From: an uncultured bacterium
Lineage (GTDB): Bacteria > Elusimicrobiota > Elusimicrobia > Elusimicrobiales > Elusimicrobiaceae
Direction: 5' to 3'
Length of the DNA: 64,000 nucleotides
Assembly: GCA_949291365.1 (NCBI GenBank)
Contig: CASEVJ010000007.1
Location: 1-64,000 of the forward strand
Every line of letters begins with the position of its first letter. Within the stretch, counting starts at the first letter, position 1. Below, piece after piece: positions 16,718-24,854 of the stretch. Below the pieces are notes generated by a model. It was not told the origin of the DNA. It saw only the letters and a list, made by a program, of their open reading frames with translations, and made no database searches. Made by a program: the position numbers and the translations under genes.

Positions 16718-18032
16718 CCGCAGAACTCGCCTGGACTGGTTGCTGCTGGGCGCTATGGCCGGGCTGACGCTGTTGGGTGCGCTGTGTATTATGTCTGCGG
16801 TAAATTCCGTATCATTGGCTAACCCGGTGGTGCGCACGCATTTAATTGCATTGCCTTTGGGATTTGCGGTGTTTTTTGCGGCGTGGAGTTTTAATTATCA
16901 GATTTTTGATGAGCAGTGGAAACCGCTATATGGGGTTATTTTGGCGTTGCTGATAGGGGTACTGTTATTTGGCACTTACCAACGCGGCAGTAAATCGTGG
17001 TTCGTATTGCCGTTTTTCTCTATGCAGCCGGCGGAGATTTGCCGGGTGCTTACTATTTTGGTGGCGGCGGCCTTTTTAGACCGGCAGGGCCGGCGTATAC
17101 GCGATATGCGCACGCTTGTATTGCTGGGGGCATTAATCGCGCCGATATTCGGGCTGATTATGCTGCAGCCGGATTTTTCTTCTATTGTAATTACGTTCCC
17201 GGCGCTGTTGGTGTTATTGTATTGTGCCGGAGTAAATGTTTTTTATTTGGCGCTGGTGTTTGCTTTTGCCGCGGTGGCTGGGTTTTTTACGGTAGCGTGG
17301 ACATATCTGTATTTGCATCCGAATTTGCTTGATTATGCGGTATTAAACGCATTTTATCAGCTGGCTTCCCGTCCGCTGTATATGGCGGGCTTTGGGGTGC
17401 TGGTGGCGGCGGCGGGATATGGGGCGTGGTGGTTTTTTAAACAACTGCGCATTTTTCTGCCCTCTTTTTATTTTGTATTGGCCAGCGTGGTGGTATTGGC
17501 GGGATTTTTTGCCGGAGTATTTGTAGACCATCAGATGAAGCCCTACCAGCGCAAACGGGTGGAGGCCTTCCTGGCCCCGCAGTCCGACCCGCAGGGGGCT
17601 TCCTATAACGTTTTGCAGGCCCAAATAGCCATGGGGTCAGGCGGAATATGGGGCAAGGGCTTGTTTTCCGGCACCCAATCCCAGCTGGGTTTTGTGCCGG
17701 AAAAACATACGGATTTTATTTTGGCGGTGGTGGGAGAAGAGCTGGGACTGTGGGGCACCTTGCTGGTGTTGGGGTTCTATTTGTTGATTTTATGGCGGAT
17801 AGCGGTGGTGGCTTATTGGGCCAGCGACCGCTACGGCTATTTGGTGTGCAGCGGCATATTTGGTATGTTTTTGACTTATATGCTGATTAACTTTGGCATG
17901 CTGATAGGGCTTTTCCCGGTGGCGGGCATTCCGCTTCCGTTTATTTCGTACGGCGGGTCAAACTTGGTATCCAGCATGCTGGCTTTAGGGGTGGTGCAGT
18001 CGGTGTATGCGCGGCGCATCACTTCAGGTTGA
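16692..18032 (+). CDS. rodA: peptidoglycan glycosyltransferase RodA
   Basis: SEDS-family glycan polymerase, 446 aa, with about ten membrane segments. Conserved marks are GSKSWF near residue 97, LQPDFSS about 158, the extracytoplasmic HQMKPYQRKRVEAFLAPQ-type loop (about 282), FVPEKHTDFILAVVGEELGL (about 336) and the end PFISYGGSNLVSSMLALGVV. GGGAGGG at 16681-16687 lies inside the PBP2 gene, so the two are translated as a pair. The loop between residues 190 and 270 is longer than in E. coli RodA and contains extra hydrophobic segments. Confidence 0.95.
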   Translation: MMVPYKAHSRRTRLDWLLLGAMAGLTLLGALCIMSAVNSVSLANPVVRTHLIALPLGFAVFFAAWSFNYQIFDEQWKPLYGVILALLIGVLLFGTYQRGSKSWFVLPFFSMQPAEICRVLTILVAAAFLDRQGRRIRDMRTLVLLGALIAPIFGLIMLQPDFSSIVITFPALLVLLYCAGVNVFYLALVFAFAAVAGFFTVAWTYLYLHPNLLDYAVLNAFYQLASRPLYMAGFGVLVAAAGYGAWWFFKQLRIFLPSFYFVLASVVVLAGFFAGVFVDHQMKPYQRKRVEAFLAPQSDPQGASYNVLQAQIAMGSGGIWGKGLFSGTQSQLGFVPEKHTDFILAVVGEELGLWGTLLVLGFYLLILWRIAVVAYWASDRYGYLVCSGIFGMFLTYMLINFGMLIGLFPVAGIPLPFISYGGSNLVSSMLALGVVQSVYARRITSG

Positions 18033-18036
18033 AAGT

Positions 18037-18726
18037 ATGGCTATGATAAACACCTCAAAAATTTATAAAATGCGTATAGTGTTTACTGTGGACGGGCCGT
18101 GGGACCACAAACGTATTTTTGCGGCCCTGCGCCAAGCGGTGCTGGATAGCAAATTGCCTTTTGAGCCCGCTAAAGTGAACAAAAATTGGCCCCGGCTGGC
18201 CTATGGCCCCGTATTGGGATATGGGCAATACAGCTTGGGTGAGTATGCAGATGTATATTTGTCTGCACCGGTGAAAGAGGCGCAGGCGGCTTTGACGCAA
18301 GCGGCTCCGCAGGGGTTGCATATCGTGCGTTTGCAGCGTGTGCCGTATGCGTTGCCTTCCGTAAGTAACCTGGCGCAGGCATGCCGGTACGGCGTGGAGG
18401 GGGATTTTTCTATTTACCGCCCCCAGCAGCCGGCGGACGTATTCTTTGCAGGTAAACATATTTATATGACTATGCGCGCGCCAAACGGCATGACGGTGCA
18501 GCACGATGTGAGACCGTTTGTGGTGTCTGTTACACAACCGCGCGCAGACAGGTTAGAGTTGCTTTTGCAAAAATGTGCCGACAAAACAGTTAAGCCCGAA
18601 TATGTAGTGGCGGCGTGGCTGGGTGTGGCGGTGCCGGCAGAAGCGGAATTTACGTTAGAACGTTTAAAATTTATCAGAGAAATGCTGTATTGGCGTGATG
18701 CGGCCCAACAGCTGCACGCCTTATAG
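18037..18726 (+). CDS. DUF2344 / TIGR03936 family protein
   Basis: A 229 aa protein of the DUF2344 family, biochemical role unknown. Recognisable parts are YKMRIVFTVDGPW near the start, PRLAYGPVLGYGQYSLGEYADVYL and the repeated ALPS/RVP segments. In many bacteria this domain is fused to or follows a TIGR03960 B12-binding radical SAM protein and precedes the RNase E/G gene. Here it does precede the RNase gene, but rodA stands where the radical SAM gene would be. ATG 18037 is chosen; 18043 is equally possible. The frame also runs into rodA upstream. Confidence 0.8.
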   Translation: MAMINTSKIYKMRIVFTVDGPWDHKRIFAALRQAVLDSKLPFEPAKVNKNWPRLAYGPVLGYGQYSLGEYADVYLSAPVKEAQAALTQAAPQGLHIVRLQRVPYALPSVSNLAQACRYGVEGDFSIYRPQQPADVFFAGKHIYMTMRAPNGMTVQHDVRPFVVSVTQPRADRLELLLQKCADKTVKPEYVVAAWLGVAVPAEAEFTLERLKFIREMLYWRDAAQQLHAL

Positions 18727-18741
18727 CCAAGAGGATTTTTT

Positions 18742-20196
18742 ATGAGTAAAAATTCGGAAGAAGCGCCTAAAGTAGAGGTCATTGTAAATACCTCTTTTGA
18801 AGAGACGCGCATTGCTATTTTGGAAAATGAACGCATTAATGAACTAATGTGGGAGCGGCGCGGGTCGCTCAATATCGTGGGAAATATTTATAAAGCCACG
18901 GTGGAAAATGTACTGCCCGGTATTTCCAGCGCATTTGCCAATATCGGCTATGAGAAGAATGCCTATTTGTATATTTCCGATATTTTGGGCGCAGATCGCA
19001 AGAATATTGAAAAAGTACTCAAAAAAGGCCAGCAGATTATGGTGCAGGTGGTCAAAAACGCTATCAGTACCAAGGGTATGAAAGTGACCATGGACGTCAC
19101 CCTGCCGGGCCGTTATTTGGTGCTGACGCCTCACCAGAGCTTTGTGGGTGTGTCTAAAAATATTGAGGACAGCGAAGCGCGCCACAAACTAAACGAAATT
19201 ATGCAGGACTTGGCGGAGAAACATTTAAACGGCATGGGCTGCATTGTACGCACCGAAGCCGAAGAAGCCACCAAAGACGAATTGGAGCGCGAAGTGAAAT
19301 ACCTCTACCGCCAGTGGCAGACCATTTTGAAAAAATTTGACACCCTGCCGGCCCCGGCCCTGTTGCATGAGGATATGGACGCGGTGCTACAGGTGGCGCG
19401 TGATGTGCTGTCTGAAAATGCGGAAGTGTATTTGCTGGATAATAAAAAAGATTATGAACGTGTGTTGGACTTTGTAAAGAAAAATTCACCGGAGCTAGCT
19501 GACCGCGTAAAACTTTACAAAGGCAAGACCCCTATTTTTGAGGCCTATGGCATTGAACCGGAAATTGATAATCTGCGCAAGACCAAACTGCCGCTTCCCA
19601 ACGGAGGCAGTATCATTATTCAGGAAGCGGAAAGTTTGTGCGCTATCGACGTAAATACCGGCAAATTTACCGGCAATAAATCGCAGGAAGAAACCGTCAC
19701 GCAGACCAATATTGAGGCCGCCCAGGAAATAGCCCACCAGCTGCGCCTGCGCAATATCGGCGGGATTATTGTGATTGATTTTATTGACATGCGCAAAGCG
19801 TCCAGCCGCCACCGCGTGGTGGAAGCACTGGCCAATGCCGTGCGCGGAGACCGGGCCAAAATCCGCATTTTGCCCATTACCCGGCTGGGACTGGTGGAAA
19901 TGACCCGCGAACGCAAACGCGAAAGTACGGGCAGTTTTATCAGTGAGGAGTGCCCGCAGTGCCATGGCTCCGGGCGGGTGCTTTCGGCTGAAAGCATGCG
20001 TATTAAAATACAGCGCGAAATTTATGATTTGACCAGCGGCCGCCCCGGCGGCAATTTACGCGTGGTGCTGCATCCGATCTTGGCAGAAGCCATTAAACAA
20101 AAGCAAACGGATATTGAAGAAAATATACACCGTTCGCTTAAAATACAGTCTGACCCGCAGCTGGCGTGGGAAGATTACAAAATCGTGTTGGAGTAA
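18742..20196 (+). CDS. rng: ribonuclease E/G family endoribonuclease
   Basis: RNase G/E, 484 aa, the short RNase G-like form without the long RNase E scaffold tail. It processes rRNA ends and starts mRNA decay. An S1 RNA-binding domain lies at about residues 40-130 (GNIYKATVENVLPGISSAFANIGYEKNAYLYISDI). The catalytic DNase-I-like part has AIDVNTG (about 305) and IDFIDM (about 348), whose Asp residues bind Mg. The zinc-link CPQCHGSGRV is at about 407. AGAGGA precedes the ATG by about 10 nt. Confidence 0.95.
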   Translation: MSKNSEEAPKVEVIVNTSFEETRIAILENERINELMWERRGSLNIVGNIYKATVENVLPGISSAFANIGYEKNAYLYISDILGADRKNIEKVLKKGQQIMVQVVKNAISTKGMKVTMDVTLPGRYLVLTPHQSFVGVSKNIEDSEARHKLNEIMQDLAEKHLNGMGCIVRTEAEEATKDELEREVKYLYRQWQTILKKFDTLPAPALLHEDMDAVLQVARDVLSENAEVYLLDNKKDYERVLDFVKKNSPELADRVKLYKGKTPIFEAYGIEPEIDNLRKTKLPLPNGGSIIIQEAESLCAIDVNTGKFTGNKSQEETVTQTNIEAAQEIAHQLRLRNIGGIIVIDFIDMRKASSRHRVVEALANAVRGDRAKIRILPITRLGLVEMTRERKRESTGSFISEECPQCHGSGRVLSAESMRIKIQREIYDLTSGRPGGNLRVVLHPILAEAIKQKQTDIEENIHRSLKIQSDPQLAWEDYKIVLE

Positions 20197-20233
20197 CGGC
20201 CGGAGGGACGTATTCCCGGCGCCGGATTTGCTT
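20197..20233 (+). promoter_or_regulatory. hairpin holding an orphan Shine-Dalgarno before the amidase gene
   Basis: GGAGGGACG at about 20201-20209 is a strong ribosome binding sequence but lies 25 nt or more from the amidase ATG. It is flanked by complementary bases: GGG can pair with the CCC at about 20214-20216, and the outer GCC with GGC. The short GGA at 20224-20226 is the only site at normal distance from the ATG. Confidence 0.35.
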
Positions 20234-21817
20234 ATGAAAAAAGCCCTACTTGCTTTATTGGCTGCTTTGTTGCTACCCGCGGGGTTGGCGTATGCGCAGG
20301 GTAAGACGGATATTTATATCCTGGGGAAGGATAAGGGCTCCGTCTCTTCCATGCAGGCCGGCGGGGTTACGCTGGTGGACGCGCGCGCCACAGCCAAAAA
20401 GCTGGGGGGCAGTGTGGAGCTCTATGCCGCCGCCAAGCAGATTAAAATAGCTTTTCCTGGCATGTATGCGATTTTGAGCGCTCCGCTTGCAGAAGTCATT
20501 ATCAATGCCCAAACCATTAAGCTGCCTGCGGAGGTGGTGGCTTCCGGCAGTAAGATTTACACGCCGGTGCATTTCTTTATGCTGCCACAGGTGCAGAAAG
20601 CGCTTGACCGCCAAATTACGTTTGAAAACGGCGCCCTGGTGGTGGAAAAGAATTTTACGCTGGCTTTTACCGATAAAGAACAGCAGAAAAGTTTTGACCG
20701 GCTGCGCTTTTTCCGCAAAGGAAATATTTCGTTCACTTCCAAGCAGACCAATAAACACACCGTAGAGGCCGTTTTCCCGGGGGCGGTGCTTAAGCGCAAC
20801 GCCAGTGTGCGGCTGAAAGACGATTTTATTCGGTCTTTTACGCTTCATCAGCGCGGCAAAGACGTGCTGCTGAAAGTTGTTTTAGGCAAACACGGACAGA
20901 GCTGGCGGCTGACCGAAGAAAATGGAGAACTGGTCTTTACGGCCGGCAGTGCCTTGCCGGCGGTGCAAGCATCTGCTTCCGCCCCCGACAAAGAGGACGC
21001 AGAAGAGTTGGATTTGCAGGCGTCTCCTTCCGTTTTTGACGATGAGCCGGCGGCAGACACCCCTGTCATACGCCCAGCCCCGCAGCCCGTGATGACCTCT
21101 GGCGCTCCGGTTATACAGACAAAGCGCAAACTGCGCATTGTGATAGACCCCGGGCACGGCGGCAAAGACCCCGGCGCCACCCGCCGCGGCAGTTCCCAGG
21201 AAAAAGCCCTGAACCTGACTGTATCTAAACATCTGTACAATTACCTTAAAAAACAAGGTTTTGATGTGAAATTGACCCGCGATGATGACACCTTTGTCAC
21301 CTTGGCTGGCCGTAGCAAAATGGCTAATGAATATAAGGCGGATTTGTTTGTCTCCGTGCATACTAATGCCGCCAAACGCGCCGCCGCCAACGGTTTTGAG
21401 GTGTATTTCCGCTCTGACAAAGCCACCGACGCCGAAGCCGCGGAAGTGGCCGCCTTTGAAAACGAAGCCCTGCAATACGAAGAAGCTCATTACAGCTTTG
21501 TGGATATGTTGCTGGAATCTATGGCAAAAAACGAGTTTATGAACGAAAGCTCCAAACTGGCCGGGCATATACGCAACTATGTGTATAAAGAGCCAGGTAT
21601 TGGCATTGCCGTGCGCCAGAACAACGCCATCCGCCAGGCCAATTTTTATGTATTGCGCGGTGTAAAAGCGCCTGCCGTATTGGTGGAAATGGGTTACATC
21701 AGCAGTGCCAAAGACCGTGCGCGGCTGAATAACAAGGCCGCCCAGAAACGCATGGGTGAAGGAATAGGAAAAGGCATTGTGTCTTATTTGAAGGCAGAAG
21801 GTAAGATAAGCAAATAA
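20234..21817 (+). CDS. secreted N-acetylmuramoyl-L-alanine amidase
   Basis: Amidase_3 enzyme, 527 aa, cleaves the amide between MurNAc and the stem peptide in the periplasm. A signal peptide runs to about residue 22 (ALLLPAGLAYAQG). A beta-rich N-terminal region follows, resembling copper-amine-oxidase N / AMIN domains, then an acidic linker (about 245-290). The catalytic domain starts near 297. Zinc ligands are His in DPGHGG, Glu in SSQEKA and His in SVHTNA; the catalytic Glu is in VLVEMGY. A long open frame upstream overlaps rng and is ignored because of the signal peptide. Confidence 0.93.
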   Translation: MKKALLALLAALLLPAGLAYAQGKTDIYILGKDKGSVSSMQAGGVTLVDARATAKKLGGSVELYAAAKQIKIAFPGMYAILSAPLAEVIINAQTIKLPAEVVASGSKIYTPVHFFMLPQVQKALDRQITFENGALVVEKNFTLAFTDKEQQKSFDRLRFFRKGNISFTSKQTNKHTVEAVFPGAVLKRNASVRLKDDFIRSFTLHQRGKDVLLKVVLGKHGQSWRLTEENGELVFTAGSALPAVQASASAPDKEDAEELDLQASPSVFDDEPAADTPVIRPAPQPVMTSGAPVIQTKRKLRIVIDPGHGGKDPGATRRGSSQEKALNLTVSKHLYNYLKKQGFDVKLTRDDDTFVTLAGRSKMANEYKADLFVSVHTNAAKRAAANGFEVYFRSDKATDAEAAEVAAFENEALQYEEAHYSFVDMLLESMAKNEFMNESSKLAGHIRNYVYKEPGIGIAVRQNNAIRQANFYVLRGVKAPAVLVEMGYISSAKDRARLNNKAAQKRMGEGIGKGIVSYLKAEGKISK

Positions 21818-21858
21818 GCGGTTTTGCAGTGCTGTCGCCTATATGTTTTGAAACAGAT

Positions 21859-21885
21859 AAAACCCCGGGTTTTGCCCGGGGTTTT
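21859..21885. terminator. bidirectional intrinsic terminator
   Basis: A perfect 11-bp stem, AAAACCCCGGG at 21859-21869 and its complement at 21875-21885, with the loop TTTTG. The A and T runs at both ends allow it to work on both strands. It lies between the convergent amidase gene and the minus-strand gene ending at 21887. Confidence 0.88.
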
Positions 21886-21886
21886 G

Positions 21887-22669
21887 TTATTGGTACAAGG
21901 ACTCGGCTTGTTGTTTCTTAAAGGATACTCTTCTGTCATGCCATTCATTTTGTGGATAAGTATCGGTCGTTGTTACTGCGTGTCCACTTTTGCAGAACCA
22001 ATCCGGCGAATTTGTCTGCGGGTGTTGTATATCCCAAGAAATAGCTTTTTTCATGGTTTGTACTAATAAATCCTTGTTTGCCAAAAAATTCTGTGCTTCT
22101 GAATTTTGAGCGTAGAGTTGTGTACCGGGTTGTAGAATGTCCATTTGCAATATGCTTAAATATTGCCCTACATATGGGTCTTTACATAAGGTCTGGTCAG
22201 CTAAGGCGCGCAGATGGCCGGCACTTGCCCAAAAGAAAAATTCTTCGGCCGGGGCCTGTAAGTTGGCCATACGGTATGCCATAGCATACAGATAAATAGG
22301 GTCATAATCTCCCAGATGTCCTGTTAACCAATCAGTTACGTCTTTGTCTTTGTTGGTCATAATAATGCGCAAGGCAAGCTGTTGGTTTTTATCCACCGTG
22401 TCAAAAGACGTGATATTGCCATTTTTGGTCATTTGCATCTGCCCCTGATAAGGGCTATTCAGTGCATCCTTTAATGCACTTAAAGACGGGGAATCAGCGG
22501 GCTTTGTTTGCTCATGCGTAGTTCTTTGGGTTGCAGCGGCCGGTTTTTGAGTGGAGGAAGCAGTCGGTTTTGTTGAAACAGCGACTTGGGTGCTTTCCTT
22601 TTTGGGCCATAAGAATGTTAATAAAAACAAAATAATTATAAATAAAGAAAAAACGAAAAATTTTTTCAT
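21887..22669 (-). CDS. membrane-anchored protein of unknown function
   Basis: A 260 aa protein I do not recognise. It has one N-terminal membrane segment (FFVFSLFIIILFLLTFLW, about 4-21), a Ser/Thr/Pro/Ala-rich linker to about residue 62, then a globular part rich in aromatic residues with DYDPIYLYAMAYRMA and PAEEFFFWASAGHLRALADQ, ending in a basic tail. Two cysteines are conserved in style (TLCKDP, WFCKSG). The gene is visibly richer in A and T than its neighbours and stands alone between a terminator and its own TATAAT-type promoter, which hints at transfer. Real coding status is supported by length, topology and promoter. Confidence 0.75.
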   Translation of the reverse strand: MKKFFVFSLFIIILFLLTFLWPKKESTQVAVSTKPTASSTQKPAAATQRTTHEQTKPADSPSLSALKDALNSPYQGQMQMTKNGNITSFDTVDKNQQLALRIIMTNKDKDVTDWLTGHLGDYDPIYLYAMAYRMANLQAPAEEFFFWASAGHLRALADQTLCKDPYVGQYLSILQMDILQPGTQLYAQNSEAQNFLANKDLLVQTMKKAISWDIQHPQTNSPDWFCKSGHAVTTTDTYPQNEWHDRRVSFKKQQAESLYQ

Positions 22670-22786
22670 AAAGGATCTCTTCTGTAATAAAAATTTCTAT
22701 TATTATACATTTAAATAATTTTAAACAAAGTAAGTAAAGAAACGCTAATGTGCCAAAGAGAAGCAAAACAGAAGAAAAGTAGAAAT

Positions 22787-22804
22787 TGTTACAATATAAT
22801 TATG
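22787..22804 (+). promoter_or_regulatory. extended -10 promoter giving a predicted leaderless start (chromate transporter)
   Basis: TG at 22787-22788, one base, then TACAAT at 22790-22795, exactly six bases, then ATG at 22802. No Shine-Dalgarno exists between promoter and ATG. Transcription normally starts about seven bases after the -10 box, which is the A of the ATG. A TATAAT also overlaps at 22795-22800 but would start inside the gene. Confidence 0.6.
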
Positions 22805-23338
22805 TGGTATTACCTTTCTCTTTTCTCCATTTTCTTTAAAATCGGGCTGTTTACATTAGGCGGCGGGTATGCCATGCTGCCGCTGATAGAGGCCGAAATC
22901 GTTATCAAAAGAAACTGGATAGACAAAAAAGAATTTCTGGATTTGACGGCACTGGCCCAGTCCGCTCCCGGTATTTTGGCCGTGAATATAGCGGTGTTTG
23001 TGGGCTATAAGCTTCGCCGTTTGCCCGGGGCGGTTGTGTGTACGCTAGGGGCGGCTCTGCCGTCTTTTGTCATTATTTTGCTGATTGCTTTGTTTTTGCA
23101 TAATTTCCGTCAATACCCGTTGGCGGAGCGTATTTTTACCGGTATCCGTCCGGCGGTAGTGGCCCTGATTGCCGTGCCGGTGTTTACATTGGCGCGTGCG
23201 GCGGGCATTACCTGGAAAAATATCTGGTTCCCCATAGCGTGCGCGCTGGCAGTGTGGCTGGGCAAGTGTTCCCCGGTGTACATTGTGTTGCTGGCCGGGC
23301 TGGGGGGGTGGTTGCTGTGCCGGGAGAAAGCGCAATGA
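22802..23338 (+). CDS. chromate transporter-type membrane protein, first half
   Basis: A 178 aa ChrA-family half protein with about five membrane segments. The family signature is near the N-terminus: FKIGLFTLGGGYAMLPLIEAEIV, then LAQSAPGILAVNIAVFVGY. Short ChrA proteins usually occur as pairs acting together as one transporter; in anaerobes the true substrate is often unknown. The frame extends upstream to 22748, but the ATG at 22802 matches the family start and the promoter places the transcript start there. Its TGA overlaps the ATG of the second half (ATGA). Confidence 0.88.
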   Translation: MWYYLSLFSIFFKIGLFTLGGGYAMLPLIEAEIVIKRNWIDKKEFLDLTALAQSAPGILAVNIAVFVGYKLRRLPGAVVCTLGAALPSFVIILLIALFLHNFRQYPLAERIFTGIRPAVVALIAVPVFTLARAAGITWKNIWFPIACALAVWLGKCSPVYIVLLAGLGGWLLCREKAQ

Positions 23339-23859
23339 TTTACTGGCAAATTTTTAAAACGTTTTTTAAAATAGGGCTCTTTAATTTCGGGGGCGGCTAT
23401 CCAATGATTTCCTTTGTCCAGAATGAGGTGGTGTTCAAACACAGCTGGCTGGGAACGGCGGAATTTACCGATATTGTGGCCGTTAGCCAGATGACGCCCG
23501 GCCCGGTAGGGATTAACATGGCCACCTATACCGGCTATGCCGCCAGCGGCAGTGCGTGGGGGGCGGCGCTGGCCACATTGGCGGTATGCTTGCCGTCTTT
23601 TATCATAATGATTTTGCTTACCCGCTATTTCCTGCGCCACCGGAACAATCCTTCCGTCCGCGCTGTTTTTAAAGCGCTTCGTCCGGCTATTATCGGGCTG
23701 ATTGCGGCGGCGGCTTTAGTGTTAGTGAATAAAGAGACGTTTGTGGATTGGAAAAGTTTTGTTTTGTTTGCGCTGTCTTTCTTTTTAGTTTGGCGTTTCA
23801 AGCTGCACCCGGTTCGTCTTATCCTGCTGGCGGGGGCCGCCGGCTGGCTGCTGTATTAA
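23335..23859 (+). CDS. chromate transporter-type membrane protein, second half
   Basis: A 174 aa ChrA-family protein homologous to the preceding one. It has FFKIGLFNFGGGYPMISFVQNEVV and VSQMTPGPVGINMATYTGY, the family motif in its second-half form (TPGPVG versus APGILA). About five hydrophobic segments are seen. The start overlaps the previous stop as ATGA, so the two are almost certainly co-translated and likely assemble as a heteromer. Substrate, chromate or another anion, cannot be told from sequence. Confidence 0.9.
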   Translation: MIYWQIFKTFFKIGLFNFGGGYPMISFVQNEVVFKHSWLGTAEFTDIVAVSQMTPGPVGINMATYTGYAASGSAWGAALATLAVCLPSFIIMILLTRYFLRHRNNPSVRAVFKALRPAIIGLIAAAALVLVNKETFVDWKSFVLFALSFFLVWRFKLHPVRLILLAGAAGWLLY

Positions 23860-23878
23860 TCTTTCCTTTTCAAAAATC

Positions 23879-23893
23879 TGTCATAATAGCGCA
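23879..23893 (+). promoter_or_regulatory. promoter-like TGnCATAAT with AGCGCA discriminator
   Basis: TG at 23879-23880, CATAAT at 23882-23887 and AGCGCA directly behind. The same AGCGCA follows the -10 boxes at 25534 and 31644. A six-bp hairpin (CACGGC at 23892-23897 with GCCGTG at 23907-23912) lies in the predicted transcript start. It may feed the secreted four-Cys gene at 24031 as an extra upstream promoter. Confidence 0.35.
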
Positions 23894-23979
23894 CGGCTAT
23901 CTCAAGGCCGTGTGGGGCTCTATATCTGTTTATGAGGAGTAGCGGCTCTCGGTAAAAAGTTAGTTAAAACTAAATTTAT

Positions 23980-24009
23980 TTGTTAGGTATGGCTAACTTT
24001 TGCTATAAT
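23980..24009 (+). promoter_or_regulatory. promoter of the first four-Cys gene
   Basis: TTGTTA at 23980-23985, an 18-base spacer ending in TGC, and TATAAT at 24004-24009. AAGGAG follows at 24018-24023 and the ATG at 24031, a normal leader. Confidence 0.6.
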
Positions 24010-24030
24010 ATTTCCATAAGGAGATATGCT

Positions 24031-24495
24031 ATGAATAAAATAACAAAACTGTTTTTTCTTGCCCTGGTATTTTTGGGAGCGGCGTCTTTAGGTTGGGCCC
24101 AGTATGAGCCCCGTGTGGCACAGCAGAGTGCCGCAGTGGGCGGCGCGCTGGAAGAAGCGGCCTTGGCGGAGCAAAAAGTGCATGCACTGGGCTTGTCTAC
24201 GCTGTATACCACTTGGGAGCGGTGCGATGTGTTGCAGTCCCGTGCGCGCGGCAACGGCAAACGGGTGCGTGTAGTAAAGCCCTGGACGTGTGAACAAGTG
24301 ACAACAAATTGCGCCGCCGTCTTAAACAACGACAAAGCATTTGCCAGTGCGTCCTGTTATTATGCCGCCCAAAAAAAAGACCAGCAGATTACACTGCAGT
24401 CGTCACGGTTGGTGAGCGCGCAAGGGCAGAGCCGCTCCTTAACTGCCGTACCCGTGCAGAAAGTGAAAGATTTTGTGGTGTTTCATTTGCCGTAA
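24031..24495 (+). CDS. secreted four-cysteine protein, copy 1
   Basis: A 154 aa protein of unknown function. The signal peptide runs to about residue 23 (FLGAASLGWAQ). The mature part carries four cysteines at 65, 87, 94 and 109 within GLSTLYTTWERCDV, PWTCEQVTTNC and ASASCYYAA. It is a paralogue of the next gene at 24855, with identical cysteine spacing (22, 7 and 15). The pattern suggests two disulfides in the periplasm or outside. Own promoter, clear Shine-Dalgarno and own terminator indicate a single-gene unit. Confidence 0.82.
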   Translation: MNKITKLFFLALVFLGAASLGWAQYEPRVAQQSAAVGGALEEAALAEQKVHALGLSTLYTTWERCDVLQSRARGNGKRVRVVKPWTCEQVTTNCAAVLNNDKAFASASCYYAAQKKDQQITLQSSRLVSAQGQSRSLTAVPVQKVKDFVVFHLP

Positions 24496-24566
24496 TTAGG
24501 TCATGGGATAAACAGCGCGGGTTGCGCGGCAGCGCATGGGGAACTGCGCTCTCCGGATGAAAACAT

Positions 24567-24596
24567 ACGCCGCACCTGTACAAGGTGCGGCGTTTT
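24567..24596 (+). terminator. intrinsic terminator after four-Cys copy 1
   Basis: Perfect 11-bp stem ACGCCGCACCT at 24567-24577 and its complement at 24583-24593, loop GTACA, then TTTT. Confidence 0.88.
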
Positions 24597-24825
24597 GGCT
24601 GTTGGGGAAAAGAAGGGTAGGGCGGTTTTATATTTAGGGGCGGGGCCGCATCGTTGCGAAAAAATATTTACAGACTATACCAAACAGATTTTGTGAAACA
24701 GGACGCAATTTGTTTGTTGTTTTCGGGGCGGCTTTACGGATCATTATAGCTGTATCTGCGAGAGGAAAATTCTTCTCTTTTAAAATGAAATTGACCGGAC
24801 AGGCGTTATTGCTTCATTTTGTTTT

Positions 24826-24834
24826 TGTTATAAT
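24826..24834 (+). promoter_or_regulatory. extended -10 promoter of four-Cys copy 2
   Basis: TGTTATAAT: TG, one base and a perfect TATAAT at 24829-24834. No convincing -35 at normal distance. AAGGAG follows at 24843-24848 before the ATG at 24855. Confidence 0.55.
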
Positions 24835-24854
24835 GGAAAAATAAGGAGAAAAAT

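Larger units (their letters stand above)
24496..24854 (+). other. non-coding stretch between the two four-Cys genes
   Basis: 359 bases without a convincing gene. It holds the terminator of copy 1 at 24567-24596, a possible weak hairpin (GAGAGGAA with TTCTTCTC at about 24760-24779) and the promoter of copy 2 near 24829. Nothing else was recognised. Confidence 0.6.

Noticed and set aside
22795-22800. Perfect TATAAT right before the chromate transporter ATG as its -10 box
   Set aside because: A start seven bases after it would fall inside the gene, beyond the ATG. The overlapping TGTTACAAT is the better fit.
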